NCBI GenBank assembly: GCA_021234155.1
Contig: JAJEKV010000056.1
Location: 9,163,488 to 9,227,487, forward strand
Length of the DNA stretch: 64,000 nucleotides
DNA from: Isoetes taiwanensis
Taxonomy: Eukaryota > Streptophyta > Lycopodiopsida > Isoetales > Isoetaceae
Direction: 5' to 3'
The position numbers and the translations under genes are program-made. This document shows, piece by piece, positions 46,162-56,600 of this stretch (the first letter of the stretch is position 1; every line of letters starts with the position of its first letter). Under the pieces are notes generated by a model. That model was not told the origin of the DNA. It saw only the letters and a list, made by a program, of their open reading frames with translations, and made no database searches.

Positions 46162-47427
46162 CTAGAATTCTTTCTTAATAAACTTAGCAAGCCTCATGTC
46201 CTTTGGCATACATGTTACTCTTTTTGCATGCATAGCGCATGCAATCGAGTCTTCGAAGCTTTGCACTATATGTTGCTCGGCCGCCTCCTGTAACGCCAGC
46301 AGCATATCGTCCATGACTCGCTTAGAGTTGTCGAATTCCTGCAAAACTTCCCTTGTGAGTCGTGCAAAGGAGGCTCTAGGGATGAGGAAGCTGTAACTCC
46401 GCTGGAAATGTTTGATTTCCTTGGCCGCTCTCGAAAATTTGGAATCTGCTTTTCTCTCCATGGGCTTCTTTGGTGGATCTGGTTTCTTAGGCGGTGGCTT
46501 GAGTGTGTTCTTCTTCGTCGGCCGACCTCCCTCGACAAAAGTCACCTTATGCTCCTCGTAATACTTAGAGTATTCTTCGTGCATTTGCATGAACGAAGTA
46601 TACTCTTTCAGCTCCTTCCGGTATTTGAGGTCCTGCTTGAGCGCATATGACTCTCTTTGTGGCATCGGCTTCTTTGCGCTGTCGCTGGGATGCTTTGGTG
46701 ATGGCCACCTAGGGTATGGCGGTGCATTTGCCACAACGTCATCCTGCTCCCGCGCTGTGTTTGAGGGTCCGGAGCCCTCGGCTGGGTCAGGTCTTCCTAC
46801 TTCCTCATCTGACTCAGTGTCAGACGAGGATGGCGGCTTCTCCGGGTCTGGCTCCTGTATGGTGACTCCTTTGGCAGCCGACGTCTTGGGCTTTTTCTTA
46901 GTATCTTTGGGTAGTGCGGGGCCTTTTCCTTTTTCTGATTTCTTCTTCGCACGCTCCTCTCTTTTCTTTTTCTTCTGCTCCCTCCTCTGCCTCTTCTCTT
47001 CTTTCTTCTTTTGTCGCTCCTCTTTGGCCCTGCGATGCTCCTCCTTAGATTTCTTCTCCCCGTCTTCCTCGTCGTCCCTCTTCCTCTTTTTGCTCCCGTC
47101 CCCCTGCTCGTCGACACCACCGAAGAGTTCTGCCTCCAGTTCCCTCCTCAACTTCTCTGCGGCTTCTGGGTCTACGGGAACCTCCTCCGACTCCTCCAGG
47201 TCTTGGGGCCGATCTTTCGCCTGGTGCTCTTGGACCTCTTCTTCGGCATTAGGGTTCGGTTGATCCCCCTGCTTCTCCTCTTCGGCATTAGGATTAGGTT
47301 GATCTACCTGTTCCTCCTCTTCGGCATGCTCCTGGGATGGTCGGGCCTTCTGTCGAACGGCCCGCTCTTGGGCACTCACATATCCATCAGGCACAACCTT
47401 GCGGGCGGTCTGCTTCGTGCGAGCCAT
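46162..47427 (-). CDS. Retrotransposon-encoded histone H3-like protein (first extra ORF)
   Basis: 421 residues, intact, ATG at 47427. Residues 2-10 (ARTKQTARK) are identical to the first nine residues of mature histone H3, including Lys4 and Lys9. Residues 337-421 align without a gap to H3 from Glu50 to near the C-terminus. I count about 41 of 85 identities against canonical plant H3 from memory. ALQEAAE, FED, the CA-HAKRVT block and MPKD are unchanged. H3-H3 interface residues Cys110, His113, Arg116 and Asp123 are kept, as are Arg69, Arg72 and Arg83; Lys79 is Asp here. The start of the fold reads LIPRASFARL, closer to the LIP.A-F of plant CENH3 than to RKLPF of H3, but loop 1 has canonical H3 length. 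The ~325 residues between contain a repeated DQPNPNAEEE, a KKRKR nuclear signal (113-117), a long Lys/Arg/Glu helix-prone stretch (112-185) and Ser/acidic clusters. It lies first after the primer site. I infer a nucleosome-incorporating or chromatin-mimicking protein. Confidence 0.88.
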   Translation of the reverse strand: MARTKQTARKVVPDGYVSAQERAVRQKARPSQEHAEEEEQVDQPNPNAEEEKQGDQPNPNAEEEVQEHQAKDRPQDLEESEEVPVDPEAAEKLRRELEAELFGGVDEQGDGSKKRKRDDEEDGEKKSKEEHRRAKEERQKKKEEKRQRREQKKKKREERAKKKSEKGKGPALPKDTKKKPKTSAAKGVTIQEPDPEKPPSSSDTESDEEVGRPDPAEGSGPSNTAREQDDVVANAPPYPRWPSPKHPSDSAKKPMPQRESYALKQDLKYRKELKEYTSFMQMHEEYSKYYEEHKVTFVEGGRPTKKNTLKPPPKKPDPPKKPMERKADSKFSRAAKEIKHFQRSYSFLIPRASFARLTREVLQEFDNSKRVMDDMLLALQEAAEQHIVQSFEDSIACAMHAKRVTCMPKDMRLAKFIKKEF

Positions 47428-47644
47428 GTCTTTGTTTGACGAATTCTGAGCTCGGGTGCCTGAAGATCGTTCTCTGGGGCGAGCTGTTCTCCGGGGCCGC
47501 TGGGGACAAAATAGGAACCCTATTTTTCTATTTATAGGCAGGGAAATTTTAGGGTTTGGACCTGCAATTCCATATTGGGAAAATCTAGGGGGTATTAGTG
47601 AAGATATGAGGAGTTCATAGGGTTTATTCAGCTAAAAAGTATCC

Positions 47645-47716
47645 ACTGCTCACACAGTGCGCGAGAAGCAGTTAGGAATATGGTCCTAAGTAGCCTGGGC
47701 GCACTCTATGAGGGGT
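47645..47716 (-). repeat. 72-nt nested hairpin repeat, element 2 copy B
   Basis: Upstream of the H3-like ORF. The inner stem is TTAGGA-CCATAT-TCCTAA. The outer arms match the family with two changes (CTCATAGAGTGC on the left arm). Confidence 0.85.
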
Positions 47717-47811
47717 GACCTCTTTTTGGGTCCCATTTTTCGATTTACAAGGAGTTTATTAGTGTTCTGACATACAAAACTAGCTAGAATTTAAGCAATA
47801 AGCTGAGGTCG

Positions 47812-47883
47812 ACCACTCACACAGTGCGTGAGAGGCAGTTAGGAACATAATCCTAAATGGCGTGGGCGCACTCTGTGAGGGGT
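47812..47883 (-). repeat. 72-nt nested hairpin repeat, element 2 copy A
   Basis: First copy after the primer site. The left arm ACCCCTCACAGAGTGCGC pairs with ACGCACTGTGTGAGTGGT. The inner stem is TTAGGA-TTATGT-TCCTAA. Confidence 0.87.
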
Positions 47884-48083
47884 CACCTCTTTTTGGGTTA
47901 GATAGGTTGGGGTTTTGCTAAACTTATTACTACTCTTAGCATTAACCTATTGCCACACTACAATTGAGAAATTTTTTTCCCAATTTTCAAGGTTCTTGCT
48001 TGGGAGATTGTTCCCAAGACTGGAAGTCTACTGTTAGTCCTAAGGAAAATGGTCAGTGCTCGATCTTGGTCTACCAAGATCAT

Positions 48084-48095
48084 GCTCTAATACCA
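48084..48095 (-). other. Primer binding site of element 2
   Basis: In element sense TGGTATTAGAGC lies three nt after the LTR end, one C-to-T change from the initiator tRNA-Met site of element 1. It proves that the 48099-49702 LTR is the 5' LTR. Confidence 0.9.
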
Positions 48096-48098
48096 CTG

Positions 48099-49702
48099 TG
48101 ACGTCTCCTACTCCATATACGATGCACACATCGTATTCGAAGGAGGAGCCTTCCCCCTGACAGCCACACTGACAGGGGCCATCCACCTGACTCCACTCCC
48201 AGGGGAATGAGCCAGCAAGGGAAGAGTAGATGTGTCATTCACCCGTCTCCCATCGGGTCGACCTATCTGCGGAAGCGCGAATAAACATGAGCACATAACA
48301 TAACATATCAGTACAATCACCTCGAAGGGTGAACATATCATATACACCATAAGATAACAACATCAGCATAACAATAACAGAAAGGGGGAAACCTACCCAA
48401 GGCTCAGACTCAAGGGGGTGTGACTGACGGCTTGGGCCTCCAGAGATCATTGCAGACAGAATTCATGGCAATGGATTTGGCTGACATAGATCATGGCTTA
48501 GGGTAGTCCACTCCATCCGCCCCTCCCATGCACACTTTGCAGAGTAGGTTGAAAAATATTGGGATCTGACCGTAGCCTGCCGGGTGAATAGCCAGAGGGG
48601 CTACTACTACTGGGTTGCATCTCCCCAGCCCCGATGAGGCAGGAGGGAAGTCACCTCCCCTCCGGAAGCATCCATGCCCTTCACAGGCGGCTAGAGAGCC
48701 ACTGCTCTTATTCGACTTGAACTCACTGGAAAGTGACGCATCACCCCACGAGTGTCGAGCTCATGCCTTGCCCACACGCAGTGGCAAGCCATTAAGCCTA
48801 GCCCGCATAGACCCCCGGTAGGCCTTACACACCAGAGGGGTCAGTCTGTGTAGGGACAAGTTCTTCCTTATCATCCGGTCTGATCCCGCCACCCACAACC
48901 AGGCGGGCTCCTGTGCATGGGCCGCATGTAATTGGGAACTAATGGTGCTACCTAGGATCATTTGCTACACAGCTTTAGGTCTCTACCCCCCTTCCCAATA
49001 CATGGAGGTCACAGAGTGAAATACATCCATCATCATAGAACTTGAAATAGAGAATATCATCTAATCTATCTATCTACACAACAGAGTTAGATTCCTTGGT
49101 TAGGGCTTATGATCTCGGGATCTATAAGGCCTCTAGAGTTGATCTAGCATACTAAACCAGCCTAATGCCTTGTCCAAAGACGGCTTTGCACAACAGAATG
49201 ACTAGGTACCTGCTCCTTGACCCGCTCCTGATCCTCGGAAGGCGTCCATGCTCCTGATCTTGCTGAAGATGGCTGCTAATCGATAATCTGTTGTGCAAAT
49301 CCGGCTTTTCGGAGCTCAGCAATGCGGATTGAAGTCCAGACTTGGCCGAAATGGCTCAAGAGAACCCTAAATGCGAGAATGGGAAAGGAGCTCTATGAAA
49401 ACCCTAATGTCAAAGAAAAAAAGGTTTAGGGTTTAAGGGGAAAGCCCTTTTATAGAAACCCTTAGGGTTAGGTTAGACATTGGTCAAATGGGATTTAGCC
49501 ATTTGGCAATGGGGTCCATGGGGTTATTAGTTGTGTATGTTTATTTAACATGCACAACATTCAATGTTGCCCCCTAGGTGCAACTCTTGCCCCCTAGGTG
49601 CAACCCTATACCTCTCGCAAGTACATGTCATCCGTGACATGTACGGGTGACGTGGCAGTATAATATATGTATTCGTGGCGTATATTATGCTGGAACGTCA
49701 CA
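48099..49702 (-). repeat. 5' LTR of element 2
   Basis: 1604 bp, same length as the 3' LTR and about 99% identical by eye. Transcription of the element should start here and run towards lower coordinates. No promoter element was assigned with confidence. Confidence 0.95.
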
Positions 49703-50340
49703 ATTTATCTGTGATGTAAATAGCTTGCAGAACATATCATACCTTAGTAATTCATTTAACAAAAACGTTCCACTGAACACATTCAATATCTGTTGTGCTC
49801 CATGTCCATCCATTGGCTTTCCTTTATAGAAACCACGAAGGCGGCCTCTAAGCTAGTAACCTATTCGCAAAACTAAACCGAACCAATAAATCTTGAGAAA
49901 ATTCTGGTTATGATCTACAGATCAATTTGAAAACAAATCTCACTACTGCAAATCGTCATCCATCATACTTATCCTGTTAGTGTAAGATCCCACGGATTTT
50001 AAGAGATGTCAAACATGCCTGTCCTATATTATAAAACTGGGGATTTATATGTGATGTAAATAGCTTGGAGAACAAATCTTACCTTACTAATTCATTTAAC
50101 AGAAAAGTTCCACTGAACACAATAAAAAACGAATGCATACATAGAAATTTACTATTATATTTTGAAAGCATTCTATTCCAAAAAGCCTTAAATTTGCAAA
50201 GGACTGCATACATACAAATTTTCCTTATGGCACATACACAATTTGAACTTACACAGATGCCATGTTCCATATCTCAGTCTATTTATGACAATCTCTAACT
50301 CCCAAAATCTGTGCTCAAATACCACCATTTGTGATGTAAG
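49703..50340. repeat. Host tandem duplication carrying the insertion site
   Basis: The sequence GTGATGTAAATAGCTTG..GAACA...TTCATTTAACA.AAA.GTTCCACTGAACAC occurs right after the 5' LTR (from 49712) and again from 50052. Each copy is, or was before insertion, preceded by CCTATATTATAAAACTGGGGAT. The second copy thus shows the uninterrupted site. Confidence 0.8.
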
Positions 50341-51097
50341 ATGATTGTCCTCTTGTGTTCATCTATCGCTTTAATTTCTGCCACTTTTGTTACTGACGGA
50401 TCTCTGTATGAATTTGATAAAGGCAACACAGTGCTGGAAATTCTAATTCAGTTCAAAATCAGCATAACTGGGTGGGGTCTTTAACATCGTCCAGGTCGAA
50501 ATTTATGGTCGAATAATGGAGAAAAGTTATTTTGGATTTAGGGTCCCTTAAAAGACAAAGAATAAAAGTCCCTTAAAAGACAAAGAATACAGAAACGTCA
50601 AAACTAATGGGAAATACTTTCACAGGCAAATAGCACCGATGCTGAATATCTGGATTCCAAACATTTAACAAACCAAATGAACAATTGAAGTAAAACCATA
50701 CCTAACTCTGTTTCGAAATTAGCAGAGCAGAGCTCATGCACTAAATTCCTCTCATAGCCGCCCTCTCCTTGAGATGATCATATGGCACGTGCAATCTTCT
50801 CTAGCCAACACACATCCTATATTTCCACACCTTCCATAGTAAAAAACAGATGCAACCACACAAAAAGAATTTCGACACTGCATTTCGCATATACGGCACA
50901 TTCGAACCCTTTCATTCCTTCCACAGTTTTAAGGTCTATGCCACATGCGATGTAAGGTTACGCTCCTTTTAGTTTACCTATGTGGCATGTCAAGTGGCAG
51001 CATCTGGATCGTCCATGTAGATGAAAAGACACGGATAAATCTAGGCCGTCGATAGGGGTGGAGGGACAGATATACGCCACGGTTTTATAATATAGGA
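50022..51097. mobile_element. 1.08-kb segment with 16-bp terminal inverted repeats
   Basis: TCCTATATTATAAAAC at 50022-50037 and its exact reverse complement GTTTTATAATATAGGA at 51082-51097 bound non-coding DNA. A third, direct copy lies at 26026-26041 before element 2. This fits a MITE-like or other non-autonomous DNA transposon. Target duplications were not resolved and no transposase is present. A Helitron-type terminus starting with TC is an alternative. Confidence 0.5.
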
Positions 51098-53652
51098 TAT
51101 AGGATTATTGGGCATCTATAAAAGACCTAAATTTTCTTATTCTATTTTCTTTGAATCAAAGCATGCGATATTCTTTTGCGTTCAGATAAGATATATTTCT
51201 GATCCCATTGATAGCTCCGCCACCTTGAAGAGCTGCATCGATGGTTTTTCTGTAGTCGAAGCTTTGTTCACTGCAATAGCTTCTTGAACATCTGTAGGTG
51301 CATCTACAACGATTTCTTAAACATCTGCAGGAGCATCTTCAACAATTTCAATGGTTTCATTGTGGAACTCGATTCCTGCATCCTAATCTTTCCATCGACC
51401 TTAAAATTTTTTCTTATGGCTTGCCGTTGACATTTTCTAGTAATCATATATCTTCTCTTTTTATTTTCATTCTATGAGAGAATCACAAATCTCATAAGCT
51501 AGTCTGCTTCTAAAGACCCCGACATCAAAATTTGGTATTAATGATTGTGGAGACCTTTGTTATTCGACCCCCATCATCAGAAAGCAGGTCGAAAAACAGA
51601 AACACTGCAAAAAAATAGTAAAAAATGCCAAGAATACTGCCAGAAATCACTTCAACCATTGAAAAAGGGGGCAAAAAACGATTCCGGTTGATTTTCGATT
51701 TGGGGGGGTGGGGGGGATAACGAAGTCTACCCATGATTGTAGAAGTATTGACGACATCTGTTTATTGAGCAAGCCTCTCGTTAATATGCAACCTGGAGAA
51801 ATTTAGAGTACCCGAGCTCTTGTGGTCTTCAAATCAGCATTGGAAACCATGATTTAGTACCTAGCTCAGCAAAACTAGGGTTTTATTGGAAGCTTTAGCG
51901 CTACGCCAGATTAATCTTATGAAGGCTATCTTAAAGCCTACTAACAAGTTCAAGGTACGTCTTCTTCCCAAATCGTTTTCATTGATCCTAGCTCATCATA
52001 AAATGGTATTTACTCTTAATGTCTGATTTATGGCAAAAAATATTGCTAAATTCTAGATACACAAAGTGGAGATTTGTCTAAAACAAGTCCTTATATTATG
52101 GATTTACTTCTTTCTGATGTACTCCAAGATTATGCAGAGCGTGTAAATTAGTGTTCAAATGGTATTCATGTACATACTAAAATATTAGTTCTCAAATCCT
52201 AGATACTAGTTGAGATCATAGAACGTGTTGCATGTTTTTTTCCTTCATAACAAGTTTGCCTTGATTTCTGCTAGCCAATGATGCGCTTCAGTATGAATAC
52301 AACACGAAAGATAAAGGAGTTGAGTCCTGACAATATTAATGTTTATCCAATAAAGGATAGAACTTGATAAGCAATTTAATGTGGATGCTCTTCAATTTAT
52401 TACATGCAGGAGCAGGATGTAACTACGAACCTTTGGCTGCATGCTTTCATGGACAGACCCAATTTGGGATTGCTTTGCAAATTGAAGCAAATGATCTATT
52501 CTTCAAGCTATGCCAAATGAAGCTGCAACTATCAATTTTTATCTATGAAAAAAGAGCCTTTGGTTTTGCATGGTGTTGGTTGTTGGAACAAATTTGTTGT
52601 TGGAACAAATCTGGCTATAGTTACAAAAGATAATGGATTCTTAGCTAGTTAATTGCGTTAAAGGAGTTGCGTATTCTCTATGTTCGTTTGTTTTGCAGTG
52701 TTGCCTTGATATTGCAGTTTAACCTGCAATGCTTGCTATGAGTCCAATCTCTTCACTAGTGCATGTCTCCACTAGTGAGGTCGTTGCTCTATTGCAGATT
52801 TACATACCCTTGGAGCGGTGCTGCAGTTGCTTATCTTTTAAAAGATCAAAGTGCACCTCTGCGTGTTAGAGCAGCTAAATAATCCAGAAGCACAACAAGA
52901 AGCATGTATTTGGATGCTTACATTTTGACTGGATGGAAGAATATGCCTGGGAGATTCTATTACGAATATTCCCTTCACAAGGTGTTATATACTTTGCCAC
53001 ATAAAAATAGATAACACAAGAAAATAGCGAGGTTTCCGAAGAACCATGATTCCTTTATGCATCATTGTTATGGCCTTTCAGGTCACAAGCTGTAGGTTAT
53101 TCTATTGGCCAACAGTAAAGTTATAACTGGTGTGTAATTTGATGCATTCACAAAGTAGCACCAAGTCGCACAAAACCCTGTTCTCTTTTCTAATACAACA
53201 CCTTGCCCACTAAAGCGCCATAAAAAAACTAGGATGTATCAACAAAATTATCAGAATCATAATCCTCTATGTACAAATAATTTGAATGATTGGAAAAAGA
53301 ATAAGACGTAGGTTTTGCATTATGGTTTCTTTGTTTGTAGAATCACATATATTATCCCAATAAGTAAATTGATAAAAAAAAATATTTCGGGTGGCTGCCG
53401 TGAGTTTTTTTCTTAATTAATTCAATATTTAGACACAACGGAGTTGGGAAAGAGAAATATTCGCGTCGGTCAAAGCCGCTGCGATTTTAAGGGTGCCAGA
53501 CTTGGGGTACAAGGATTCTTGAATTTTTAGCCTATCCACGTGTCTATCAAATTTCATGATTATAATGTGCCACGCATAACACCACGAATTTGTTTTTGTA
53601 TGGTTCGGAGGCTTGTTGTTTACACTCAATATCGCATTGCCGCGCAGGGAGC
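51098..53652. other. Intergenic region upstream of LIG4
   Basis: No confident gene. On the - strand at 51185-51390 a coding-like patch has two similar EIV-DAP-DV-E units separated by a stop, family unknown. A CTATAAAAG box occurs at 51115-51123 and a G-rich stretch at 51704-51717. The LIG4 promoter should lie in the last few hundred bp before 53653, where I see no clear TATA box. Confidence 0.4.
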
Positions 53653-56600
53653 ATGTCGGATTCAACTGTAGAATTCCGTGTTCTGTGTGAAATGCTCGAT
53701 GCTGTGGCTAAAAACAAGAAATCTGCTCTTAAAAGGAAAAATATCAGAACTTTTTTGGAACATGTCTATACAGATCACGAATATTTCAGTGCAATGCGTC
53801 TTATTTTGCCGGAACTAGATCGAGAGCGTGGAAACTATGGGCTGAAGGAGCAAGTTCTTGCCAGATGCTTGTCTGATGCTCTGGGCCTCGCCAAGGATGC
53901 GGAGGATGCTAAAAGGTTGCTGAATTGGCGCAAAGGTGGGGCTCAAGTTGGTGTCAGTGCAGGAAATTTTTCTCTTGTTGCATCCGAGGTCAGCAAACTA
54001 GCTCAATTAATGTAAACTTGAATTCTGCAGTCATCCTTTCCTGATTGATTTCCTATTGTGAAAGCCAACATCTTGACAGTCACGTTCAAAGGATCAATAG
54101 GCATTGTCCTTGTTTGCAAATCCCTTCTCACAATCCTTACTGTTGATCTCGGCAAATAGTTGCGTCACAAAGCAAAGGCAGCAGCATTTTGACCCTTCTA
54201 TTTTACGCACAAAATTCATACAAGTTTAGGATTAGCATCTCAGAGCAGGAGGAAGTATCTGCACCTCTTTTCCATCCATAGGCATATTCCTGAATAATAA
54301 AAATGTACGTTATGATGCTTTCTGGAGTTCACTGGGTCTCCTATTTCTGACGACTTGCCTTCTAGTTGGTCCCATGCCCATTACTAATCCAGATGCATTT
54401 GACCCCATGCACTTTATAGATACCCTCATTTCTAGGACAATATAAGAATGCTGCAGAGCGCTGATATAGCCACTTCTGTTGGTTGAGGTTAACTTTTTAT
54501 TCTCTTTCTACACAAGTTCCAGTTGGTCACAACCTACATTTATTAGGCATATTTGATATTGTGGACCTTGAGGTGATCTATAGATGTTAATAGTCTTCAT
54601 GACTATCCTATGAAATCATGTTGCAAGAATTTGGGTAACCAGGCAATTTGGAGGAAAATGACTTCAATCATGACGCAAAAATATGAAGGTTCAGATCCAG
54701 CAATAGAGGGATTTAAAACCTGTAGAATATCACAGTGAAAATAAGAAGCCAGTGGAATGAAACATTTATTGCTGATGACTTCTTTCTTTATTCTGCTTTT
54801 GGTGTAACGCGTTACATGTTATGAGATTATTCCATCATGTCTCGATTAATCTTTGCATGTTATATAGGTGTTGCATCGAAGGCAGAGAGTAGGGTCAAAA
54901 GGCTTAAAGATCAAAGAAGTCAATGATTCACTTGATCGCCTGGCTGCAGCAAAAAACAGGCCTGATTGTCTAACTACATTTTTTTTTCTCTGAGAGTATA
55001 AATGTATCGAATGCTAAACTTTTGCACATGTGCATTGTGCAGGGAAGAGAAAACTACAATTCTTGCTGAGCTTATCAATAAAACAAATGCACAGGAAATG
55101 AAATGGATAATTATGATAATTTTGAAAGGTAGAATTGGACTCAGAGCTTTTATTATTGCAATCTGCATCTATTAATCATAATAATATGGGCACTTCTTTT
55201 AGATCTAAAATTGGGAATCAGTGAGAAAACGATTTTCCATGAGTTTCACCCAGATGCTGAGGATTTATTCAATGTGACCTGTGATTTGAAGCTTGTATGC
55301 ACGAAATTGGCAGACAGAAACCAAAGATACAACCGTCAGGTCCGAGTCATGATGCAAATAGTTTGTATGGATATGCTTATTGTGGTAGTTAGACTTGGAG
55401 CTATGTGATGTTTGCAGGACATTGAGGTGGGGAAAGCTGTGAGGCCTCAATTAGCAGCTAGAGTCCCTAATATGGAGACAGCCTGGAAGAAGGTAAGATG
55501 TGTTTTTTCTCTTTTCTACATTTACAAGCTTTATTGGAACCTTAGACTAACGCTTTAACCCAGAAATAAAAAACCTTTCCCATAAGTTGATATAGTTTGA
55601 ATCCTTATGGCTACTATTCACATATTCAAGGCATATATTTAGGTTGTGTACATCAAAATTTTAGTTGTTGCCTACCTAATGGACCTATTCTTTCTTTTAC
55701 TTTGTTTGGGGTTGTTTGGTGTCAATGAAAGAGTACGTATAGTTGGCTGCAAGTTCGCGACTTATAAAATGATTTGGCAATTATGGGGACTCTATTCTTG
55801 TTTTCATGCTTCGAGCTGTTAATCTAGTTCCGATTTGCCTTGTTAGCTTCGTGGAAAGCGGATTGTCGCTGAATGTAAATTTGATGGAGATCGCATTCAA
55901 ATACACAAGAATGGTGAAGAGATTCACTATTTTTCGAGGTATACTTTTTATGATTTGTAGTAAATGTTTTAGCATATTCTCTTGCATGCGTATCAAGCTT
56001 TGGCAAGCTTACATTGTGTTGGATAGCTACTAAGTGCTCAGGAATGTATAGGACCTTTATCGACCATGACGAGTTCAAACATGCGATGCAGGATGTCATC
56101 AGGAAGAACGTTATTCTAGATAGGTATGCCCTTGCTGTGTCATGCTTCTGAAGTTCATTTCTTTATTTTTTATTTTTATTTTTCTCCCTATTGAATTGGC
56201 CATTATTAGTCCATCCATGGATCAGGTCAATGATGTATGCCAGACGCCTATCCTTACCTTGATTTCGTGAGAAAGAAGAAAGAAAGATTAATAATGGTTA
56301 CAAAAAGCACAATGGGGTTTATGAGAACAAATACATACAGCATTTTGAGTGTGCAAGGAGGGTGATTCTCCTAGTCAACCATCTATTCAAGGATACTAAA
56401 AATTTGCCAGAAAGATGTTCGATTCACCTAGACGGACTCTCCAAAAGCCCTTATGTCAGTATTTGGCACCTTTCGTTTTCTTCCCTTTCGCAACTGTTTT
56501 ATTCTCTTGGAAGACGCTAATGACTTTCGTAATATCGAGAGATTTCTATTTCTTTAGCGAGCCTGGGCCAACTCCCTGTTCTGACTTTTCTTTAACAAAG

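Larger units (their letters stand above)
26054..49702 (-). mobile_element. Element 2: 23.65-kb chromovirus-type LTR retrotransposon with extra ORFs
   Basis: Two 1604-bp LTRs in direct orientation bound it. Read on the minus strand the order is: LTR, primer site, two hairpin repeats, histone H3-like ORF, three hairpin repeats, second extra ORF, Gag, protease, start of RT, [LINE and duplication], RT end, RNase H, integrase, chromodomain, polypurine tract, LTR. The LTRs differ at about 16-18 positions by eye (about 1%), so insertion was fairly recent. Pol is nevertheless defective: the RT core is absent, with frameshifts in Gag, the second ORF and integrase. Imperfect flanks ATATA/ATTTA and the nearby empty-site copy support the borders. 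Without the nested material the element would still be about 13 kb, large for Ty3/gypsy. Confidence 0.9.

Noticed and set aside
46162-47427. H3-like ORF as a simple captured host histone gene
   Set aside because: The protein has a ~325-residue linker between tail and fold that host H3 lacks, and the same fold sits in the same place in a second, diverged element.
56041-56060. Apparent frameshift in LIG4 at the start of exon 7
   Set aside because: Using the CAG acceptor at 56040 gives a stop, but the acceptor TATAG just downstream (exon start 56052) restores the frame and gives [10 protein letters not shown].
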